A stretch of 5,482 nt of DNA from Terriglobus sp. (lineage in GTDB: Bacteria > Acidobacteriota > Terriglobia > Terriglobales > Acidobacteriaceae): positions 1,435 to 6,916 of the forward strand of contig JAHFTZ010000125.1 of the NCBI GenBank assembly GCA_023265355.1, given 5' to 3'. A program made the translations under genes and the position numbers. Positions 1 through 5,078 of the stretch are shown here, one piece after another. The notes beneath the pieces are model-generated. The model saw only the letters and a program-made list of their open reading frames with translations, did not search any database and was not told the DNA's origin. Position 1 is the first letter of the stretch. Every line of letters begins with the position of its first letter.

Positions 1-206
1 CCGAAGCCTGCACGCGTACGAGCGCTCCCACCGGGCTCGACCTCGGCGGAGACGGCCCCGAAGCCGTGGCCCTCTCGATCATCGCGGAGATTCAGGCCAC
101 ACTGCACGCGCGCACACCGCGCCCGCGCATCCTCACAGAGGAGACCGTTCTCGAACAATTGGAAAAGCACGGCACCAGAATCCCCATCGACGCCTGCGCC
201 CTGTGA
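1..206 (+). CDS. xdhC: XdhC/CoxI family protein, C-terminal fragment
   Basis: This is the last 67 codons of a gene that begins before the window; the first complete codon is at 3 and the TGA stop is at 204-206. The fragment contains APTGLDLGGDGPEAVALSII followed by AEI, which matches the C-terminal signature of XdhC/CoxI proteins (a P-x-GLD-(I/L)-G block, a P-E-x-(I/V)-A-x-SI-x-AEI block). Members of this family bind molybdenum cofactor, support its sulfuration and pass it to xanthine dehydrogenase or related molybdenum hydroxylases in the cytoplasm. The N-terminal cofactor-binding half is outside the window, so the exact subtype cannot be judged. The tail after the signature (about residues 36-67 of the fragment) is charged and ends in DACAL. 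The mocA-like gene starts 7 bp after the stop, so the two are almost certainly co-transcribed, which agrees with a role in cofactor maturation. Confidence 0.85.
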   Translation, partial: EACTRTSAPTGLDLGGDGPEAVALSIIAEIQATLHARTPRPRILTEETVLEQLEKHGTRIPIDACAL

Positions 207-213
207 GTTCACG

Positions 214-780
214 ATGAGTAATATCGCCGCCATCATCCTTGCTGCGGGATCTTCCGCACGCCTCGGCCAACCCAAGCAGCTCGTCGAGTACTTCGGCGAA
301 CGGCTGCTCGACCGTGCCCTCCGCATCACCCGACAGGCCAACGTCCAGAAGATCTATATCGTCCTCGGAGCAAATGCGGAGACCATCCAGGCCACCTGCA
401 AACTCTCCGGAGCCACCGTCTTGATCAACAAAGACTGGGCCACCGGCATGGCCAGTTCTATCCGTACGGGCATCGCGGCACTCCCTGTTACGACGCAACA
501 GGCCCTTATTCTCACCTGCGACCAGCCCGCCGCCAACGCGGATCATCTCGTCGCCCTGCTGACCGTCGCCAGTAGCCACAACACGAGCTCCGCTTCGACC
601 TACGCGGGCAAAATCGGCACTCCCGCCGTCTTCTCCGAACGCGTCTTCCCCGATCTCCTCAAGCTCGAAGGCGACCTCGGAGCCCGCGCCCTGCTGCAAT
701 CCAAAGAGGTCGTCACACTTCCGCTGCCCGACGGCGAGTTCGACATCGACACCCCGGAAGATCTCGCCGCCATCAGCTAA
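214..780 (+). CDS. mocA: Molybdenum cofactor nucleotidyltransferase, MocA/MobA-like
   Basis: This 188-residue protein has the full MobA-like NTP-transferase pattern. LAAGSSARLGQPK at residues 9-21 is the nucleotide-binding LAAGxSxRxGxxK loop, W75-ATGMASSIRTG is the usual central block, and D103 in TCDQP (101-105) is the expected metal-binding aspartate. GTPAVF (135-140), GDLGAR (153-158) and DIDTPEDL (177-184) complete the family signature. Family members transfer CMP (MocA) or GMP (MobA) to molybdopterin in the cytoplasm. The GMASSIR, GDLGAR and DIDTPEDL blocks and the adjacent xdhC favour the MocA cytidylyltransferase used for xanthine-dehydrogenase-type enzymes, but the substrate is inferred. 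Length fits the family (about 190-200 aa). The ATG lies 7 bp after the xdhC stop and has no strong Shine-Dalgarno sequence, which suggests translational coupling. The gene ends with AIS-TAA and appears intact. Confidence 0.87.
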   Translation: MSNIAAIILAAGSSARLGQPKQLVEYFGERLLDRALRITRQANVQKIYIVLGANAETIQATCKLSGATVLINKDWATGMASSIRTGIAALPVTTQQALILTCDQPAANADHLVALLTVASSHNTSSASTYAGKIGTPAVFSERVFPDLLKLEGDLGARALLQSKEVVTLPLPDGEFDIDTPEDLAAIS

Positions 781-1067
781 CGCACAGAGACGAGTTCAGC
801 CGCCGCAATCTCCGTGCTCCTGCGCGCCCAAGGCGTCGCAGACGCTCATCCGAGAAGCATCACCTTCGCTCCGCATCCAGCCATGATCCACCAGATCGGA
901 TGCGTCGCCTGTGTGGCGTGAAGCTGGCCCCCCTGGTGCGGCTCGCGTTGACTACCCAGTACAAGATTTTGCGGCACGGGCCTTGTGGTCTTCGAAGCAA
1001 TCGCTGGAGCCATTCCATCTCCCTAAAAAGTCGATCCTCTCCTCAACTTTTCTTCTTCTTGATATAT

Positions 1068-1079
1068 GAGGGTACCCTC
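1068..1079. promoter_or_regulatory. Perfect 12-bp palindrome, possible operator
   Basis: GAGGGTACCCTC is identical to its own reverse complement. It stands in an AT-rich stretch (GATATAT just before it), about 230 bp upstream of the first desaturase. The symmetry does not extend beyond 12 bp. It has no loop, so it is more likely a binding site for a dimeric regulator than an RNA hairpin. I do not recognise the regulator. That it controls the desaturase operon is inferred from position only. Confidence 0.35.
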
Positions 1080-1115
1080 GGCTTTGTTCGCTGATCACGG
1101 CGAGAGGGATATTTA

Positions 1116-1142
1116 ATGGCTTGGGTCAAGAAGTTGCTTTAA
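1116..1142 (+). CDS. Possible 8-codon leader ORF (MAWVKKLL)
   Basis: An ATG at 1116 is preceded at a 7-nt spacing by the purine-rich AGAGGG (1103-1108), a reasonable Shine-Dalgarno sequence. It reads MAWVKKLL and stops at TAA 1140-1142. A hairpin begins 8 nt after the stop. A short translated ORF followed by a stem-loop upstream of a biosynthetic gene is the layout of a leader peptide. However, there is no run of a regulatory amino acid, and an ORF this short can arise by chance. Confidence 0.2.
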   Translation: MAWVKKLL

Positions 1143-1150
1143 TCCGCAAA

Positions 1151-1179
1151 GTGAAAACTGATAACCCCCTCAGTTTCAC
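1151..1179 (+). promoter_or_regulatory. Stem-loop in the leader region
   Basis: GTGAAAACTG at 1151-1160 pairs with CAGTTTCAC at 1171-1179, giving a 9-bp stem with one bulged A and a 10-nt loop containing a C-run (ATAACCCCCT). No T-tract follows on the + strand, so it is not a standard intrinsic terminator. It could be a regulator-binding inverted repeat or an RNA structure in the 5' leader of the desaturase transcript. Confidence 0.4.
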
Positions 1180-1192
1180 GAGATCAAAAGTG

Positions 1193-1232
1193 TTGAAGCG
1201 GATTTTCGTCGGCTCATGATCTCCGCACGGAG
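1193..1232 (+). promoter_or_regulatory. Weak sigma70-like promoter with adjacent inverted repeat
   Basis: TTGAAG (1193-1198) and CATGAT (1215-1220) each match the -35 and -10 consensus at 4 of 6 positions with a 16-bp spacer. Immediately downstream, CTCCG-CA-CGGAG (1221-1232) is a perfect inverted repeat with a 2-nt centre, lying about where transcription would start. That is a suitable place for a repressor operator. The call rests on consensus matching and position only. It lies 88 bp before the desaturase start codon. Confidence 0.3.
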
Positions 1233-1295
1233 TCAGGCAAACCGAGCATCTGCAACGGTTTCCCTTGCGTCGCAACAGATATATTTGCTGACACC

Positions 1296-1300
1296 GGGAG
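1296..1300 (+). promoter_or_regulatory. Ribosome binding site supporting a TTG start
   Basis: GGGAG ends 7 nt before the TTG at 1308, a good Shine-Dalgarno position. The reading frame stays open back to the TGA at 1194-1196 but contains no ATG or GTG upstream of 1308. The first internal ATG (codon 20) lies after the GxGxxG motif, so TTG is the only start that keeps the FAD-binding fold whole. Confidence 0.6.
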
Positions 1301-1307
1301 TTCGAAG

Positions 1308-2858
1308 TTGTCTACGAAACAAGCCATCATCATAGGAGCGGGCCCTGGCGGTCTCGCCTCTGCCATGCTCCTCGCCTCTGCGGGGGTGGACGTCACCATC
1401 GTAGAAAAGCGCAATCACACGGGAGGCCGCACCTCCACGTTCGTGCAGGACGGCTTCTCCTTCGACTATGGCCCGACCTTCTTCCTCTACCCGCGCGTCC
1501 TGGAAGAGATCTACGCCGTCGCAGGCCGCAGACTGAGCGAAGAAGTGCCCATGCAGCAGCTCGACCCGCAGTACCGCCTCATTTTTGGAAATAAGAGCGG
1601 CGGTCCTCCCAGTGAACTCCTCGCCACCGGCGACCAGGTACGCATGGAAGCTGCGATCGCCGCCTTCTCTCCCGAGGACGCGAAAAACTTCCAGCGCTTC
1701 ATGACGGACAACCGCGCCAAGCTGGAACGATTCCTTCCATTCCTGGAATCGCCCTTTATGAACTGGCGCGATCTGGCCAAGCCGGAGATGCTCAAGCTGC
1801 TTCCCACGCTCGCCCCCTGGCGCTCGCTCGACGATGAGCTCAAGAAGTACTTCAGCGACGAACGCATCCGCCTCGGCTTCTCTTTCCAATCGAAGTACCT
1901 CGGCATGTCGCCCTTTCGCTGTCCCGGCCTCTTCAGCATCCTCTCCTTCCTGGAGTACGAGTACGGCGTCTTTCACCCCATCGGCGGCTGCGGAGCCATC
2001 ACCCGCTCCATGACCCGCATCGCGCGCGAAATGGGCGTCCGCATCCTGCTGGAGGAAGAAGTCACCGGCATCACCTTTGAAGGAAGGAAGGCCACCGGCG
2101 TTCTCACCTCCAATCACGCCCTCACCGCCGACGCCGTCATCATGAATGCCGAGTTCGCAGTTGCAGCCAAGCAGATGATCCCCGCGCATCTCCGCAAACG
2201 CTGGAGCGACCGCACCATCGACAAGAAAGACCACTCCTGCTCCACCTTCATGATGTATCTCGGCGTCGAAGGCATCGCAAAAAACGTCGCGCACCACACC
2301 ATCTATCTCGCGGCGGATTACAAACAGAACCTCCGCGACATCGAGCAGAACCACACCCTCTCCGCAGACCCTTCCATGTACGTGCAGAACGCCAGCGTGA
2401 CGGACAGCACACTCGCACCGGAGGGCCATAGTACGCTCTACATCCTCGCGCCCGTAACCCATGGCTGCGACGGTGTGGACTGGAAACGCGACACCCCTAT
2501 CTTCCGCGAGCAGGTCCTCGACCAGCTTCCTCAACTAGGCCTGCGCAACGTGCGTGCGCGCATTCGCACCGAACGCATCATGACCCCCGCGGGCTGGCAG
2601 AGCGAGTTTTCGCTGCACAAAGGCGCAACCTTCAGCATGGCGCACAGCCTCCGCCAGATGCTCCACCTCCGCCCAAACAACCGCTTCGAAGAGACCGAAC
2701 GCCTCTACCTCACTGGCGGCGGAACCCATCCCGGCAGCGGTCTGCCTGTGATCTTCGAATCGGCCCGCATCGCTACAAAGCTCCTTCTGGACGACCTCGG
2801 AGTCTCCGCAAAACACGCCGCGCTCGACACATCCAATCCACAGATCGCCACCGCATAA
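1308..2858 (+). CDS. crtI: Phytoene desaturase-family carotenoid desaturase (CrtI/CrtN-like)
   Basis: The 516-residue product is a full-length CrtI-family FAD-dependent desaturase, slightly longer than the usual 490-510. The N-terminus has the Rossmann dinucleotide motif GAGPGG (10-15) with acidic E33 in IVEK, then GGR (39-41) and GFSFDYGPT (49-57), all typical of the family. The middle contains YGVFHPIGGCGAI, the conserved (Y/W)GV-x-x-P-x-GG block, and DHSCSTFMMYLGV. YVQNASVTDSTLAPEG and LYILAPV match CrtI and CrtN closely. The C-terminal FAD motif YLTGGGTHPGSGLP lies at about 467-480. Such enzymes introduce double bonds stepwise into phytoene (C40) or diapophytoene (C30) at the membrane surface. 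The sequence alone does not tell me which substrate or how many steps. Translation starts at TTG 1308. A second, diverged family member follows after 105 bp on the same strand, suggesting consecutive steps in one pathway. No phytoene or squalene synthase is in the window. Confidence 0.85.
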   Translation: MSTKQAIIIGAGPGGLASAMLLASAGVDVTIVEKRNHTGGRTSTFVQDGFSFDYGPTFFLYPRVLEEIYAVAGRRLSEEVPMQQLDPQYRLIFGNKSGGPPSELLATGDQVRMEAAIAAFSPEDAKNFQRFMTDNRAKLERFLPFLESPFMNWRDLAKPEMLKLLPTLAPWRSLDDELKKYFSDERIRLGFSFQSKYLGMSPFRCPGLFSILSFLEYEYGVFHPIGGCGAITRSMTRIAREMGVRILLEEEVTGITFEGRKATGVLTSNHALTADAVIMNAEFAVAAKQMIPAHLRKRWSDRTIDKKDHSCSTFMMYLGVEGIAKNVAHHTIYLAADYKQNLRDIEQNHTLSADPSMYVQNASVTDSTLAPEGHSTLYILAPVTHGCDGVDWKRDTPIFREQVLDQLPQLGLRNVRARIRTERIMTPAGWQSEFSLHKGATFSMAHSLRQMLHLRPNNRFEETERLYLTGGGTHPGSGLPVIFESARIATKLLLDDLGVSAKHAALDTSNPQIATA

Positions 2859-2885
2859 TCTCTGTCAGCCTTAACTTTTATTTTT

Positions 2886-2932
2886 GTCGTCCCGTAGCGA
2901 AGGGATCTGCTTTTCAAGAACGCGAAGCGTTC
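2886..2932. repeat. Two-hairpin intergenic repeat-like element
   Basis: The 105-bp spacer between the desaturase genes holds two close hairpins. TCCC (2890-2893) pairs with GGGA (2902-2905) around GTAGCGAA. GAACGC (2918-2923) pairs with GCGTTC (2927-2932) around a GAA loop. The core of the second, GCGAAGC, is a known exceptionally stable DNA mini-hairpin. A T-rich stretch (about 2871-2887) lies in front. The GTCGTCCCGTAGCGAAGGGA-type wording resembles a dispersed intergenic repeat that I recall from Terriglobia genomes. Only one copy is in the window, so repeat status is from memory, not demonstrated. It may act as an mRNA-stabilising or attenuating element between the two genes. Confidence 0.5.
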
Positions 2933-2963
2933 CCCCAGCGCCAGCAAACATCCAAGAGGAAGC

Positions 2964-4466
2964 ATGCCCAAGCAAAACACAGCCATCATCGGCTCCGGCC
3001 TCGCCGGCCTCGCCGCCGCGGTCGTCCTCGCCGCCCGTGGCCACTCTGTCTCCGTCTTCGAAAAAAATCCCTGGCTCGGCGGCAAAGCGGCGCAGCTCTC
3101 CGAGGCAGGCTTCCGCTTCGACATGGGACCGACCATCCTCATCCAGCCCTCGGTCTTTCGCCGCATCTTCTCCGAAGCCAACCGCAACCTGGAAGACTAC
3201 CTCGACATGGTGCGCCTCGATCCCGCCTGGCGCTGCTTCTTCGAAGACGGCACCGTACTCGACCTCAAAGATTCCACCGAAGCGATGTCCGCCACGTTCG
3301 ACCAGATCAAGCCGGGCATGGGCGCGAAGTATACCGATCTGCTCGCGCTCTCTGAAAAGCTGCACGAGATCTCCAACAACTTCTTCTTCTGGAAGCCCGT
3401 CGGTTCCATGATGGATACGCTCGAGGTCAAAGGGGCATTTGATATCAAGGTCCTCAAAGACGTAATGCAGATGCGCCTCGGCAAGTCCGTCTCCGGCGTC
3501 ATCCGCGAATACATCTCCGACCCCAACGCAGCGCAGATGCTCGATCACTTCGTCCAGTACGTCGGCTCTTCTCCTGACAACTCGCCTGCGATCCTCTGCG
3601 CCATCGGCTACATGCAAACCTCGGAGGGCATCTGGTATCCGAAGGGCGGAACGCGCGCGATCCCCGAAGCGCTCATCAAACTCGGCCGCGAACTCGGCGT
3701 GCAGTACCGCACCAGCGCTGACGTCTCACAGATCACCACGCACGAACATAAGGTCACAGGACTCACGCTCACCACCGGCGAGCACTTCGCCTTCGACGCG
3801 ATCGTGAGTAACGAAGATGCCGTCCGCACCTATCGCGAACTGCTGCCGCGTGAACAGGCCACGCACTTCAACCACAAGCGCGAGTACGAACCCGCCTGCT
3901 CCGGCGTCGTTCTCTACCTCGGTTTGAACAAGCGATATGAGCATCTCGCCCATCACAACTTCGTCTTCTCCCGCGATCCGCACGAGGAGTTCCACCACAT
4001 CTACGATCTCGGCGAACCCGCGCCCGACCCCACCTGCTATCTGGCCTCCACTACCGGCACCGAATCGGAAACAGCGCCTCACGGTGGAGACGCGCTCTAT
4101 GTTCTCGTCCACACACCCTACCTGCGTCCGCACCACAACTGGAAGGAGATGCTCCCGGCCTATCGTCAGGTGATCCTCGACAAGCTCAAGCGCACCGCAG
4201 GCCTGCACGACATCGAAGAACGCATCGTCTTCGAACACGCGCTCACACCGCAGGACATCCACGACCGTTACCGCGTTCTGAACGGAGCTATCTACGGCCT
4301 CTCATCGCACGGCTTGTATCAAGGAGCCTTCAAGCCCAGCAACGTCTCCCGCGAGATCGAAGGTCTCTACCTCGCAGGCGGTGCAGCCCACCCCGGCCCC
4401 GGCATGCCCATGGTGATGATGTCGGGCTGGATCGCTGCCGACGCTCTGGACCGCAAACACGCCTAA
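2964..4466 (+). CDS. CrtI/CrtD-like FAD-dependent carotenoid desaturase or oxidoreductase
   Basis: This 500-residue protein is a second full-length phytoene-desaturase-family enzyme. GSGLAG at 10-15, acidic E33 in VFEK, GGK (39-41) and GFRFDMGPTI (49-58) form the N-terminal FAD site. GIWYPKGGTRAIPEAL is the central P-x-GG block, AHHNFVFSRDPHEEF resembles the CrtI HHT-x-x-F segment, and YLAGGAAHPGPGMPM (about 469-483) is the C-terminal FAD motif. The N-terminal wording (GFRFDMGPT, RLDPAWRCFFEDGT) is nearer to CrtD- and CrtN-like members than to canonical CrtI. Candidate roles are a later desaturation, a hydroxycarotenoid dehydrogenation, or a CrtP-like terminal oxidation; I cannot choose between them. 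AGAGGA (2955-2960) precedes the ATG, with rather short spacing. It is clearly diverged from the upstream paralogue, so this is an old duplication rather than a recent tandem copy. It probably shares a transcript with that gene. Confidence 0.83.
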   Translation: MPKQNTAIIGSGLAGLAAAVVLAARGHSVSVFEKNPWLGGKAAQLSEAGFRFDMGPTILIQPSVFRRIFSEANRNLEDYLDMVRLDPAWRCFFEDGTVLDLKDSTEAMSATFDQIKPGMGAKYTDLLALSEKLHEISNNFFFWKPVGSMMDTLEVKGAFDIKVLKDVMQMRLGKSVSGVIREYISDPNAAQMLDHFVQYVGSSPDNSPAILCAIGYMQTSEGIWYPKGGTRAIPEALIKLGRELGVQYRTSADVSQITTHEHKVTGLTLTTGEHFAFDAIVSNEDAVRTYRELLPREQATHFNHKREYEPACSGVVLYLGLNKRYEHLAHHNFVFSRDPHEEFHHIYDLGEPAPDPTCYLASTTGTESETAPHGGDALYVLVHTPYLRPHHNWKEMLPAYRQVILDKLKRTAGLHDIEERIVFEHALTPQDIHDRYRVLNGAIYGLSSHGLYQGAFKPSNVSREIEGLYLAGGAAHPGPGMPMVMMSGWIAADALDRKHA

Positions 4467-4480
4467 AAACAAATCCGAGC

Positions 4481-4506
4481 GGAATCCGAACTCGCCCGTC
4501 TGTCCT
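4481..4506 (+). promoter_or_regulatory. Possible ECF-type promoter before the sigma gene
   Basis: The 54-bp spacer before the sigma factor contains GGAAT (4481-4485) and, 16 bp later, GTCCT (4502-4506). This loosely resembles the GGAAC / GTC-type -35 and -10 elements that many ECF sigma factors recognise, often at their own promoters. One mismatch in GGAAC and a vague -10 make it weak. The -10 would sit only about 15 bp from the ATG, leaving a very short leader. The sigma gene may simply be read through from the desaturase operon, since no terminator is visible in the spacer. Confidence 0.18.
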
Positions 4507-4520
4507 CTTAGAAGGGACAT

Positions 4521-5078
4521 ATGGGGTCAATCGAGGGATGGAGCTTGGCGTTGTCTCCCATCAAGGAGGATGCGTGGTCGGAGGCCGACCTCGCGGTCCT
4601 CGTACAGGCATACTCCACGCTTCTCTTTCGCGTCGCTCACTCCATTCTGAGAAATCCAGCAGAGGCGGAAGATGTAGTGCAGGACGTCTTCGTCCGCGTC
4701 CTCCAGCATCGTCGCTCACTTCCCGCAGTCCGAGATCTCCGCGTATGGCTCGTGCGCATCGCATGGAATCTCGCGCTCGATCGCACGCGGCGTGTGCGTC
4801 CCGAACAATGGGACGAACTCTTCATCGAGAGTCTCGCCGGAAGCAATCTGCCCGCCGATCAGGCCATGCAGGAGACCCAACGCATGCAGTCTGTACTGCG
4901 CGAGCTCGAACGTTTGCCAAAACCAGAACGACACGCGTTGCTCTTATCCGCCATCGACGAACTGGGGACAGCAGAGATCGCGGAGGTCATGGGAAGAAGC
5001 GAATCCGCCGTGCGCGCCCTGCTCTTTCGCGCACGCACACGCCTGAAAGATCGACTTGAGAAAGGAGAGAGAAGATGA
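4521..5078 (+). CDS. ECF-type RNA polymerase sigma factor
   Basis: The 185-residue protein has the two-domain ECF (group 4 sigma70) layout. Region 2 spans about 30-91, with AEDVVQDVFVRVL (49-61) for core binding and LRVWLVRIAWNLALDRTRR (73-91) for the -10 recognition helices. A linker (about 92-131) leads to region 4 (132-180), where LGTAEIAEVMGRSESAVRAL lies in the -35-binding helix-turn-helix. Length fits the family. The ATG at 4521 has AAGGGA just upstream at short spacing and an in-frame TAG at 4509-4511. In-frame TTG codons at 4545 and 4551 are possible later starts that would remove only non-conserved residues. The stop overlaps the start of the next gene (ATGA at 5075-5078), the usual arrangement for a sigma factor and its controlling partner. 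Its target promoters are unknown. The crt genes 54 bp upstream are a candidate target, by analogy with CarQ and LitS. Confidence 0.9.
   Translation: MGSIEGWSLALSPIKEDAWSEADLAVLVQAYSTLLFRVAHSILRNPAEAEDVVQDVFVRVLQHRRSLPAVRDLRVWLVRIAWNLALDRTRRVRPEQWDELFIESLAGSNLPADQAMQETQRMQSVLRELERLPKPERHALLLSAIDELGTAEIAEVMGRSESAVRALLFRARTRLKDRLEKGERR
5061..5068 (+). promoter_or_regulatory. Strong ribosome binding site inside the sigma gene end
   Basis: AAAGGAGA ends 6 nt before the ATG at 5075, close to an ideal Shine-Dalgarno sequence. It lies within the last codons of the sigma gene. With the ATGA overlap, it supports coupled but efficient translation of the downstream membrane protein. Confidence 0.7.

Larger units (their letters stand above)
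781..1307. other. 527-bp intergenic region upstream of the desaturase operon
   Basis: No convincing protein gene or tRNA is visible on either strand. The left part (about 781-1015) is GC-rich. It contains a perfect 5-bp hairpin, GCGTC-GCA-GACGC at 833-845, about 50 bp after the mocA stop; it has no T-tract after it, so it is not a normal intrinsic terminator. The right part (about 1020-1290) is more AT-rich and contains a pyrimidine run (1032-1060), a 12-bp palindrome, a possible tiny ORF, a hairpin and a weak promoter with an inverted repeat. These are listed separately. The region separates the molybdenum-cofactor genes from the carotenoid genes and probably carries the latter's promoter. 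Confidence 0.7.

Noticed and set aside
133..699. A 188-codon - strand ORF opposite the mocA-like gene.
   Set aside because: The + strand frame carries the full nucleotidyltransferase signature. The - strand product is Gly/Glu/Asp-rich shadow sequence.
781..925. A continuation of the mocA frame past its TAA, open to a TGA near 919, which might have been a C-terminal extension or pseudogene tail.
   Set aside because: The protein already ends with the complete DIDTPEDL-type C-terminus, and the downstream translation resembles no known domain.
948..976. TTGACT at 948-953 as a -35 element.
   Set aside because: There is no acceptable -10 hexamer at 15-19 bp; the bases there are GC-rich.
900..1094. 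A 64-codon + strand ORF in the intergenic region.
   Set aside because: It has no clear ribosome binding site, odd composition (Arg/Ser-rich, then a Phe run from the pyrimidine tract) and no recognisable motif, and it runs through the palindrome. It looks like chance.
1233..2534. A 433-codon open reading frame on the - strand, opposite the first desaturase.
   Set aside because: It is antisense to a gene with clear family motifs. Its translation is rich in Gly, Glu, Ala, Val and His, as expected from reading GC-biased codons backwards, and shows no recognisable domain.
2859..2932. An intrinsic terminator after the first desaturase.
   Set aside because: The T-rich stretch (2871-2887) lies before the hairpins rather than after a stem on the + strand, so the order is wrong for termination of the upstream gene.
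2871..3617. A 248-codon - strand ORF overlapping the spacer and the second desaturase.
   Set aside because: It is the antisense shadow of the second desaturase, with the same low-complexity Glu/Gly/Val/His composition and no family motif.
4538..5059. A 173-codon + strand ORF overlapping the sigma factor in another frame.
   Set aside because: It is Arg/Ser-rich out-of-frame sequence. The sigma factor frame has clear region 2 and region 4 motifs.
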